A stretch of 5,864 nucleotides of DNA from positions 1 through 5,864 of the forward strand of contig JAFAMS010000360.1 of assembly GCA_019233165.1 (NCBI GenBank), given 5' to 3'. Shown here in pieces: positions 1 through 4,654 of the stretch; position 1 is the first letter of the stretch, and every line of letters starts with the position of its first letter. Position numbers and translations under genes: made by a program. The notes beneath the pieces were generated by a model. That model was not told the DNA's origin. It was given only the letters and a program-made list of their open reading frames with translations, and ran no database searches. The DNA comes from Vulcanimicrobiota bacterium. Its GTDB lineage: Bacteria; Vulcanimicrobiota; Vulcanimicrobiia; Vulcanimicrobiales; Vulcanimicrobiaceae.

Positions 1-1217
1 GCGTCGATCAAGACGCCGGTGCGCAAAATCTCGCCGGTCCGCGGATCCCACAAGATCTGAGCCGATGCGAATCCGCTGTTGTTCGCTTCGGTCAGCCAAC
101 GAACGACGTTGTAGCGAACGTCGTCGGGGTCCCAGGCGGGATCCGACGGCTGGTCGACGACTTGGACCGCATTCGAGATGCCGATCTTCTCGAAGGCTTT
201 GTTCCACTCGAGGATCCCGCGCCGGACAGGGTCACGATATTCGAGCGGGATCGAATTGCTGAGCGTGTAGACCATCGGGTTTTTGGCAGGCGAGAGCGGC
301 TTCGTGGGGTCCGAAGGCTGCATGTTCCAGCGGGTCACGTAGTGCACCAGATTGTCCATCTGGTTGAGCCGGTCGAACCGGATATGGGTGTCCTCGAAAT
401 ATCCGACGCGGTCGTCGACGAGCCGCGGCATGTAGCCATCGTTCTCCGGCAGCGTGACGAAATTGTAAATAGCGCGAATCTGAATGCTGCGCGGGTCGAT
501 CACCGTGTTGAGCGCGTCGGGCGGCTTGGCCGAGGTAAACGTCTGGTCGGCTTCGATCACGACGTTGTTCGGGAACGCTTTCGAAGGACCGAAGTACGAG
601 CGAGCCGGATCGATGCGATACTGCGTTAGTGGATTCTTCGGATCGGCGACGCTGCCGTTGATCGTCGTCGCGAGGTCCATGACGTCGCCGAGAAGTGCCG
701 ACATATCGAGGACGACGACGTTTTCTTTCTTGTCTTCCGTGACGATCGGCGCCATTCCGAGAACCGAGCCTGCCGTGGAGAGCGCGACGGCGTTCGCGAG
801 CGGTGTGTTCGGCTCGGCGATGAAACGCGTCTGCGGCCAGACGATCGCGACGCGCCGGCCGTCGCGGACGAAGCGCAGCAACCGTCCTTCTTGCTGGAAA
901 TACTGGCCGGAAAGCACGCCGAACCCGCCGAGTCCATTCGCATTGACCGCCGTCTGCAGATAGTCGCGATCGAATTGGTCCGGCTTCAGCTCGAGATAGA
1001 CGCGGCCGTCGCGGCGCCAGATCGTAAAGAGACCGCTCTGTTTGGTGGCGGTCTTCGTCCAGCGATCGTACGGAACGTTCGGCGGGTCTCCCGGGATCGG
1101 CGCGGCGGCCGCGGACGCGCTCGGCGACGCCGCGGGAGCCGTTTGAGCATAACCGCCGGCGCCGAGTGTGAGAAGCAATACGACGAAGAGACCGACCTTG
1201 AAAACGGAACGCAGCAT
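1..1217 (-). CDS. Secreted zinc-dependent metalloprotease family protein (DUF5118/DUF5117 type), 3' end cut by window
   Basis: Open frame of 405 codons from ATG at 1217 leftward, with no stop before the window edge. The start follows a GGGGGA ribosome-binding site with 7-nt spacing. Residues 1-24 form a signal peptide: a basic start, a hydrophobic run FVVLLLTLG, then GGYA|Q. An Ala/Pro/Ser-rich linker follows to about residue 45. From about residue 59 the sequence resembles the DUF5118/DUF5117 N-terminal region, with KQSGLFTIW at 59-67 and then RRDGRVYLEL. Near residues 324-346 lies the family hallmark PLEYRDPVRRGILEWNKAFE (W338), followed by DPAWDPDDVRYNVVRW (359-374) and DPRTGEIL (391-398). 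In this family these segments lie just before the HEXXH zinc site, which must therefore sit outside the window. Known members are usually 800-900 residues, so about half is seen. Export to periplasm or surface is inferred; the substrate is unknown. Membership of the family is fairly certain, peptidase activity is not testable here. Confidence 0.88.
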   Translation of the reverse strand, partial: MLRSVFKVGLFVVLLLTLGAGGYAQTAPAASPSASAAAAPIPGDPPNVPYDRWTKTATKQSGLFTIWRRDGRVYLELKPDQFDRDYLQTAVNANGLGGFGVLSGQYFQQEGRLLRFVRDGRRVAIVWPQTRFIAEPNTPLANAVALSTAGSVLGMAPIVTEDKKENVVVLDMSALLGDVMDLATTINGSVADPKNPLTQYRIDPARSYFGPSKAFPNNVVIEADQTFTSAKPPDALNTVIDPRSIQIRAIYNFVTLPENDGYMPRLVDDRVGYFEDTHIRFDRLNQMDNLVHYVTRWNMQPSDPTKPLSPAKNPMVYTLSNSIPLEYRDPVRRGILEWNKAFEKIGISNAVQVVDQPSDPAWDPDDVRYNVVRWLTEANNSGFASAQILWDPRTGEILRTGVLID

Positions 1218-1289
1218 CACCAGATCCCCCGCTGAAGCGGTCCTGCTCTTACGGGAGAGCCGCGTGCGCTCCTCGCGCGACGTCGCTCG
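1218..1289 (-). other. Spacer between 97-residue gene and metalloprotease gene, with three small dyads
   Basis: This 72-nt spacer separates two minus-strand genes. It holds a perfect 10-bp palindrome GCGACGTCGC (1277-1286), a hairpin GCTCT/AGAGC (1245-1260) and a hairpin CCGC/GCGG (1229-1240) touching the ribosome-binding site. None is followed by a T-run on the minus strand, so I do not call a terminator. No convincing -35/-10 pair is visible. The two genes may be co-transcribed. Confidence 0.3.
1225..1230 (-). promoter_or_regulatory. Ribosome-binding site of the metalloprotease gene
   Basis: On the minus strand GGGGGA lies 7 nt before the ATG at 1217, which fixes that start. Its first Gs overlap the 3' arm of a small hairpin (CCGC-ttca-GCGG, 1229-1240), so the site could be partly occluded in the RNA. 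Confidence 0.6.
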
Positions 1290-1583
1290 CTAGGCAGTCA
1301 TCGGACCGGTTTGATCCGTAAGCGCGGTACGGATCCGGTCGCGCAGGCGCGCGAGCGCGGGATCGAGCGAGGTGTTTTCCTCGAGCAACATCTCGAGCGC
1401 CGTGAGCACGGTCATTGCTTCGGGTCGCTCGACGGGGACGTACACGTTCTTTCCGAGCTCGCCGTCCAAACGTTCGAGCGCACGCTTCGCCATGTTCGCC
1501 TGACCGAACGAGTACGCGTGGTGGCTCGCATTGCCCAGAAGTTTGAGCTCGGATTCGAGCCAGTCTCGATAATCACGCAGCAT
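1290..1583 (-). CDS. Small hypothetical helical protein (97 aa)
   Basis: I do not recognise this family. The frame runs from ATG at 1583 to TAG at 1290-1292. The start is well supported by AAAGGA six nt before the ATG, the best ribosome-binding site in the window. The product is soluble-looking, with no signal peptide, membrane segment or Cys. It appears mostly alpha-helical: helix-like stretches at about 2-17, 26-41, 53-70 and 74-90 with regular Leu/Ala spacing, for example LTALEMLLEE and PALARLRDRIRTAL, and a Pro break around VPVERPEA. Codon use and acidic/basic balance look like a real gene, unlike the Arg-rich frames opposite. It lies 72 nt upstream of the metalloprotease gene on the same strand, but no functional link can be seen. 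Its start region abuts the divergent Rieske gene. Confidence 0.75.
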   Translation of the reverse strand: MLRDYRDWLESELKLLGNASHHAYSFGQANMAKRALERLDGELGKNVYVPVERPEAMTVLTALEMLLEENTSLDPALARLRDRIRTALTDQTGPMTA

Positions 1584-1589
1584 GGCCGA

Positions 1590-1595
1590 TCCTTT
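1590..1595 (-). promoter_or_regulatory. Ribosome-binding site of the 97-residue protein gene
   Basis: Minus-strand AAAGGA, 6 nt before ATG at 1583. It lies inside the longest possible reading frame of the divergent Rieske gene, which argues that the Rieske gene really starts further right, at GTG 1618. Confidence 0.6.
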
Positions 1596-1617
1596 CGCGA
1601 GGCGAACCCGGGGTAGC

Positions 1618-1956
1618 GTGAGCGCGGACGAGGATTTTGTGACCGTTGCCTCTGCCGCTCAGATACCCATCGGCGAGGCGAAGGTCGTCGTCGCTGGTTC
1701 CCAGGAGATCGCTCTCTTTCATGTCGGGGAAGACGAGTGGTACGCGCTGGAGAGTACGTGTCCCCATCAAGGCGGTCCGCTCGCGGAAGGCTGGGTCCAC
1801 GAGAAGACCGTCACCTGTCCATGGCATGCGTGGTGCTTCTCGCTCGAAAGCGGCCGCCTCGTGATGGCCGACATGGAGGGCGTCGCGACCTACGACGTGC
1901 GCGTACGGGACGGCGACGTCGCGGTCAATCCGGTACCGCGAGCGAACGGCGCATGA
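1618..1956 (+). CDS. Rieske [2Fe-2S] ferredoxin-like protein (NirD / dioxygenase-ferredoxin type)
   Basis: Small single-domain Rieske protein, an electron carrier expected in the cytoplasm. Numbering from the longest frame (ATG at 1582), the cluster ligands are C60 and H62 in CPHQGG and C79 and H82 in CPWHAW, giving C-X-H-X16-C-X2-H, the standard Rieske pattern. An extra C85 follows box 2. The beta-rich N-terminus (FVTVASAAQIPIGEAK, with IALFHVGEDEWYAL) matches stand-alone Rieske ferredoxins. I prefer GTG at 1618 (112 aa). The extra 12 residues of the ATG-1582 version are Arg-rich and unlike the family, that ATG has no ribosome-binding site, and it interlocks with the start of the opposite gene. 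The GTG has a GGGG only 4 nt away, so the choice is not certain. No oxygenase, reductase or nitrite reductase partner is present, so the electron partner is unknown. The 3' end overlaps the acetyltransferase gene by 32 bp. Confidence 0.9.
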   Translation: MSADEDFVTVASAAQIPIGEAKVVVAGSQEIALFHVGEDEWYALESTCPHQGGPLAEGWVHEKTVTCPWHAWCFSLESGRLVMADMEGVATYDVRVRDGDVAVNPVPRANGA

Positions 1957-2383
1957 AAATCGTCGCTTGCGGGTTGTCGTTGTACCGCTGGCAGCGTTCG
2001 TAGCCGCGGCGCTCGTAGAACCCGATCGCGACCGGAAGGTCGTCCTTCGTGTCGAGATACGCCCAGCGAAAACCGCGCGCGCGTGCGTGTGCGTGCGCCG
2101 CATCGAGGAGCCCCCGCGCGAGCCCCCGTCCGCGAAATCCGTCGCGCACGTACATCCGCTTGATCTCGCACGCGCCTTCGAGAGCGGGTAGCGGGCGGAG
2201 CACGATACAGCCGACGACTTCTCCGCGTTCGTCCCGCGCGAGCCACATCCCGGCGGGCTCTTCGAGGTACTCGCGCAGGTCGTCCGGGTCGTCGCGCACG
2301 ACGACGTCGATCGCCTCGAAATACTCTTGCGCGATCGCGAACGCGTCGGCATGATCCGCGGCGGTCGCGCGTTCGATCGTCAC
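1925..2383 (-). CDS. GNAT family N-acetyltransferase
   Basis: 152-residue single-domain GNAT protein, the normal length for the family, which transfers acetyl from acetyl-CoA to an amine. The N-terminus MTIERATAADHADAFAI is the usual first strand and helix. VVGCIVLRPL (about 56-65) is strand 3 to 4. EIKRMYVRDGFRGRGLARGL (73-92) is motif A, with R84-x-x-G87-x-A89 as the acetyl-CoA pyrophosphate loop. YLDTKDDLPVAIGFYERRGY is motif B, with the typical FYERRGY near the end. The start is a GTG at 2383: in-frame TAA at 2420-2422 closes the frame upstream and no other start codon lies between. No clear ribosome-binding site precedes it; instead a GC-rich hairpin sits next to the GTG. The acceptor substrate cannot be told. 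Its 3' end overlaps the Rieske gene tail-to-tail. Confidence 0.9.
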   Translation of the reverse strand: MTIERATAADHADAFAIAQEYFEAIDVVVRDDPDDLREYLEEPAGMWLARDERGEVVGCIVLRPLPALEGACEIKRMYVRDGFRGRGLARGLLDAAHAHARARGFRWAYLDTKDDLPVAIGFYERRGYERCQRYNDNPQATIFMRRSLAVPD

Positions 2384-2400
2384 GCCGGCGTTCGCCCGGC
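2384..2400 (-). promoter_or_regulatory. Hairpin next to the acetyltransferase start codon
   Basis: GCCGG (2384-2388) and CCGGC (2396-2400) pair around a 7-nt loop. In the minus-strand RNA this hairpin ends directly at the GTG start (2383), exactly where a ribosome-binding site would be. It may lower translation, or the mRNA may start downstream and be leaderless. Inference only. Confidence 0.3.
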
Positions 2401-2456
2401 GCCTGCCACGGCCGCCATTTTAAGGAAGGGAAAGCTCATCGCCATCGGCTGCTCTG

Positions 2457-2484
2457 TTCGAGGTCGAAGCCGAAGCCTCTCGAA
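2457..2484. promoter_or_regulatory. Inverted repeat, possible operator upstream of the HTH gene
   Basis: TTCGAG (2457-2462) and CTCGAA (2479-2484) form a perfect 6-bp inverted repeat with a 16-nt spacer, extendable by a G-T pair. The spacer holds a tandem duplication of CGAAGC (2465-2470 and 2471-2476). The element ends 9 nt before the GTG of a helix-turn-helix gene, a classical place for an autoregulatory operator. It could equally be an RNA hairpin or chance. Confidence 0.3.
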
Positions 2485-2493
2485 ACCGCGGGC

Positions 2494-2994
2494 GTGGATC
2501 CGAGTTACGATGGGGAGCTAGGGACGGCCGGCGGCGCGGCGTTCGGCGCGGCGCTGCGCGGGATCGCCGAGACCCAGGAGCTCGGCGATGCCGCATCGCT
2601 CGGCGAGGCGAGCGGGCTCGACGAATCGCTGCTCGAACGCGTCTTCTCCGGCGAGGCAAGGCTCGCCGTCCCCGCATTGGCACGGCTCGCACGCGCTCTG
2701 CGCTTGCGCCCGATCGAGTTCTTGCAAAAGACCGGCTTGCTCTCGCTCGAGGTCTACGCATTCGGTCTCGACCCACTGTACTTTCTGCCGGAAGGGCAGA
2801 TCCGCTACGACGCGCGCATCTACATGCGCGAGATCAACCCCCGCCATCCAGTCCCCGAAGGTGATATGACGAAACGGAACCCGACGCTGAAAGCGCTCGC
2901 CGCCGACGAGATCCTCGATCCGCTCGGCAAGCTCGAGATCGAGCTCGCCTATCTCTTGCGCGGTGCGATCCAAGGAACGGACGGACGGCTGTGA
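2494..2994 (+). CDS. Xre-like helix-turn-helix protein with unassigned C-terminal part
   Basis: 166-residue protein from a GTG start. Residues 17-80 align with the five-helix Xre/Cro fold: AALRGIAETQEL (helix 1), SLGEASGL (helix 2), DESLLERVFSGEAR (helix 3), VPALARLARALRL (helix 4), PIEFLQKTGLL (helix 5). The LARALxLxPxEFL pattern after helix 4 is especially typical. Helix 3, normally the DNA-reading helix, is acidic (D43, E44, E48), and the usual Gln opening helix 2 is missing, so DNA binding is not assured. Residues 85-166 match no domain I know; they include an aromatic patch LDPLYFLPEGQIRY and a Leu-rich terminal helix (about 132-159). No in-frame ATG exists nearby and the ribosome-binding site is weak, so the start is uncertain. 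The stop overlaps the next gene's GTG by 4 nt, indicating translational coupling. Likely a regulator or partner of the lipoprotein gene. Confidence 0.75.
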   Translation: MDPSYDGELGTAGGAAFGAALRGIAETQELGDAASLGEASGLDESLLERVFSGEARLAVPALARLARALRLRPIEFLQKTGLLSLEVYAFGLDPLYFLPEGQIRYDARIYMREINPRHPVPEGDMTKRNPTLKALAADEILDPLGKLEIELAYLLRGAIQGTDGRL

Positions 2995-3986
2995 ACCGAC
3001 TGCTGATCGCGTTCTTCCTCATCGCAACGGTCGGCATCGCCGCCGGCTGCAAGAACAACACGAGTAGCGGCAGCTCGGGGCCGACGCCGATCCCGACTTC
3101 GTCGAATCGCGCCGGCTTGACGTATCTCGCGTACGGCGACGATTTCACGGTCGGGCTCGGGACGGTCTTTTGTGGCGTCGTGAACGCCGGACCGTGCTCG
3201 ACGAGCCCCACCCAGCCGGGCGTTTCGAGCTCGGTGAACCCAACCGGATGGGCGCAACGATTCGGCAGCTACTTGACGCTCCCGCGCTGGCAGCCCGCCA
3301 CCTTCGCAGGGCTCGGCGTCAACGGCGCGCTCACCGGCGGAGCGCCGCTCCCCGAAGGACCCGGCGGGGACATCAACGCGAACAGCGGGCAGCTCGCGAG
3401 CCTCTCCACGACGGTTCAAGCGGTTCGCTCGAACAACATCAAGACGCTGATCACGATCGAGAGCGGGATCAACGACGTCCTGGACGCCTTCTATTCCGCG
3501 CAGTGTCTCTCGAGCGGCGGGAAACTCGTCGGCGGCGGCGGCGCAACGATCTCGAATCCGTGTACGGCCTCGAACACGCAGCTGGCGGACGTGAACGGTA
3601 ACGTCCGCAACGGCACGCTGTACAAGACGTACCTCTCGATCCTCTCGAACATCCACAACCTTGCGGGCGGAGAACCCGAAGCGACGATTTTGGTCGGAGT
3701 CCCCGATCTCGGGCAGTTCCCCGCGTTCTTTGCGCTCAGCGCCGTCCAGCGGACGCAGCTGACGAACGACTCGAAGCTTGCGAATGCGGCGATCAACGCG
3801 GCGGTCGCGGACAGCCCGCTCAAGGCGGTCGCGTTCGCCGACTGGTTCGCGTACTACGCGCAGAATCCGCAGTATTACACGACCTTCTACTTTGCGTCGG
3901 ACCTCTTTCACTTGAACGACCAAGGCTACGCGGTGCTCGAGCCGCTGATTCAACAGACGTTCCAGACGGCGTTCCCCTCGGTGTAG
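2991..3986 (+). CDS. SGNH/GDSL-hydrolase-like lipoprotein lacking the nucleophilic serine
   Basis: 331 residues. MNRLLIAFFLIATVGIAAGC is a lipoprotein signal peptide with lipobox AAGC; C20 would be lipidated, and K21 at +2 would fit outer-membrane sorting under the E. coli rule. A Ser/Thr/Pro tether spans about 21-40. The SGNH blocks follow in order. Block I is LAYGDDFTVGLG (46-57), with D51 where GDS has its Ser. Block II is GLGVNGA with G109. Block III is SGINDV with G159, N161 and D162. Block V is DLFHLNDQGY with D304 and H307. Four mature cysteines (61, 69, 172, 191) could form two disulfides, fitting an exported protein. SGNH enzymes hydrolyse esters or acyl groups with Ser, Gly, Asn and His; with Asp in place of Ser, ordinary acyl-enzyme catalysis is unlikely. 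GTG start at 2991 overlaps the upstream stop (GTGA); AAGGA lies 14 nt upstream. Fold assignment is strong, activity doubtful. Confidence 0.85.
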   Translation: MNRLLIAFFLIATVGIAAGCKNNTSSGSSGPTPIPTSSNRAGLTYLAYGDDFTVGLGTVFCGVVNAGPCSTSPTQPGVSSSVNPTGWAQRFGSYLTLPRWQPATFAGLGVNGALTGGAPLPEGPGGDINANSGQLASLSTTVQAVRSNNIKTLITIESGINDVLDAFYSAQCLSSGGKLVGGGGATISNPCTASNTQLADVNGNVRNGTLYKTYLSILSNIHNLAGGEPEATILVGVPDLGQFPAFFALSAVQRTQLTNDSKLANAAINAAVADSPLKAVAFADWFAYYAQNPQYYTTFYFASDLFHLNDQGYAVLEPLIQQTFQTAFPSV

Positions 3987-4004
3987 AGGCGCGCCGCGTT
4001 CAAC

Positions 4005-4016
4005 GGGAGTATCATT
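4005..4016 (+). promoter_or_regulatory. Ribosome-binding site and possible -10-like element before the DJ-1/PfpI gene
   Basis: GGGAG (4005-4009) lies 12 nt before ATG at 4022, a longish spacing. TATCAT (4011-4016) could be a -10 box of a separate, nearly leaderless promoter, but no -35 partner is visible. The two readings exclude each other; the ribosome-binding reading is simpler. Confidence 0.3.
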
Positions 4017-4021
4017 CGCGC

Positions 4022-4582
4022 ATGTCAATCGAAGGCAAGCGAGTCGCCGCGCTCATCGGCGAAGGATTCGAAGAGGCCGAGCTCGCCGAGCCGCGCCGCG
4101 CGCTCGAGGAAGCCGGAGCGGTCGTTACGATCGTGGGGCTCGACGAGAAAGCCCGGCAGCGGATCCGCGGGAAGCGAGGGCTCGACGACGGTGCGCCGCA
4201 GCGCGCCGAGGAGCTCGTAGCCGACGTTACGGCGGACGATTTCGACGCGCTCCTGATCCCGGGCGGCGTCTCGCCCGACCATCTGCGCTCGAACCGTGAC
4301 GTCCAGCGCTTCGTCCGGGAGTTCGACTCGGCGAAAAAACCAATTTTCTCCATCGGGCACGGCGCTCAGGTCCTCATCTCGTCGCAAGTCGTTCGCGGAC
4401 GGCAGCTCACGGGCGCCCCGTCGATCGCCGACGACATCCGCAACGCCGGCGGGCTCTATCGCGACCAGCCCGTCATCGGCGATGCCAATTGGGTGACGAC
4501 CCGCTCGGCGGCCGACGGGCTCGTCTTCACGCGAGCGCTGCTCGAAAAGCTGGCGACCGCCATCCCGGTTGCCCCCGCCTAA
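4022..4582 (+). CDS. DJ-1/PfpI family protein with the catalytic Cys replaced by Gly
   Basis: 186-residue cytoplasmic protein, the usual length for the PfpI branch. The N-terminal KRVAALIGEGFEEAEL (6-21) is the first strand and loop, with E17 at the position of the conserved acidic residue. LLIPGGVSPDHLR contains the PGG turn (80-82), and D86 aligns with the Glu of the PfpI triad. PIFSIGHGAQVLI is the nucleophile elbow, which normally reads ICHGPQ. Here G112 replaces Cys, while H113 and G114 are kept. RGRQLTGAPSIADDIRNAG and the GDANWVTTR strand complete the fold. Family members have been described as peptidases, deglycases, hydratases or chaperones; these depend on the Cys, so this protein is probably not a standard enzyme of this kind. 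It might act as a binding, structural or chaperone-like protein. It lies 35 nt after the lipoprotein gene on the same strand. ATG 4022 is the natural start for the fold. Confidence 0.9.
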   Translation: MSIEGKRVAALIGEGFEEAELAEPRRALEEAGAVVTIVGLDEKARQRIRGKRGLDDGAPQRAEELVADVTADDFDALLIPGGVSPDHLRSNRDVQRFVREFDSAKKPIFSIGHGAQVLISSQVVRGRQLTGAPSIADDIRNAGGLYRDQPVIGDANWVTTRSAADGLVFTRALLEKLATAIPVAPA

Positions 4583-4592
4583 AGGCGAGGGT
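4571..4592 (+). other. Hairpin spanning the DJ-1/PfpI stop codon
   Basis: CGCC (4576-4579) pairs with GGCG (4584-4587) around a TAAA loop that contains the stop codon. The stem extends outward with CCC/GGG and a G-T pair past one C-A mismatch. No T-run follows, so it is not a standard intrinsic terminator and probably does not end transcription by itself. Confidence 0.3.
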
Positions 4593-4598
4593 CCGCAG

Positions 4599-4633
4599 GT
4601 TTGTCCCGTCCGGCAGCGTAGGACGGCGCAAAC
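4599..4633 (+). promoter_or_regulatory. Leader hairpin A upstream of the barrel gene
   Basis: GTTTG (4599-4603) pairs with CAAAC (4629-4633), and inside it CCGTCC (4606-4611) pairs with GGACGG (4621-4626) around a 9-nt loop, with a small 2x2 internal loop between. Forming this hairpin uses CAAAC and so prevents the alternative hairpin that holds the ribosome-binding site. Confidence 0.35.
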
Positions 4634-4653
4634 GGATTCCCACGAGGTTTGCG
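4627..4653 (+). promoter_or_regulatory. Alternative leader hairpin B enclosing the ribosome-binding site of the barrel gene
   Basis: CGCAAAC (4627-4633) pairs perfectly with GTTTGCG (4647-4653) around a 13-nt loop. The GAGG ribosome-binding site (4644-4647) sits at the loop-stem junction and the stem ends one nt before ATG 4655. It shares 4627-4633 with hairpin A, so only one can form. This is a layout seen in translational switches; that it works as one is inference. Confidence 0.35.
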
Positions 4654-4654
4654 G

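Larger units (their letters stand above)
2384..2493. promoter_or_regulatory. Divergent intergenic region, expected to hold two promoters
   Basis: This 110-bp region separates the leftward acetyltransferase gene from the rightward four-gene set, so both promoters should be here. The only A/T-rich patch is ATTTTAA (2417-2423), usable as a -10-like element on either strand, but I see no convincing -35 partner. A good Shine-Dalgarno-like AAGGAAGGG (2422-2430) on the plus strand is an orphan: no ATG, GTG or TTG follows at a usable distance. Confidence 0.35.

Noticed and set aside
162..629. Plus-strand frames across 65-1235
   Set aside because: They are shadows of the minus-strand metalloprotease gene, whose frame is continuous for 405 codons and carries family motifs.
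1573..2352. 259-residue minus-strand frame covering the Rieske and acetyltransferase genes
   Set aside because: Its product is Ser/Arg/Thr low-complexity in one half and reads opposite to the Rieske cluster motifs; it is a frame shadow.
2518..2973. 151-residue minus-strand frame opposite the HTH gene
   Set aside because: The plus frame shows an Xre-like fold and a GTGA junction with the next gene; the minus frame has no motif or ribosome-binding site.
3529..3543. GGC-repeat run as a phase-variable tract
   Set aside because: It is a short in-frame Gly codon run in the lipoprotein; unit changes would not shift the frame and the length is ordinary for this GC content.
2949..4028. 359-residue minus-strand open frame, longer than the lipoprotein gene it faces
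   Set aside because: Its product is a run of Arg/Val/Glu typical of the antisense frame in GC-rich DNA, with no domain. The plus frame has a lipobox, SGNH blocks and a coupled start.
4583..4654. Known riboswitch such as cyclic-di-GMP class I in the barrel gene leader
   Set aside because: The conserved core bases of that class are not present; only competing hairpins are supported.
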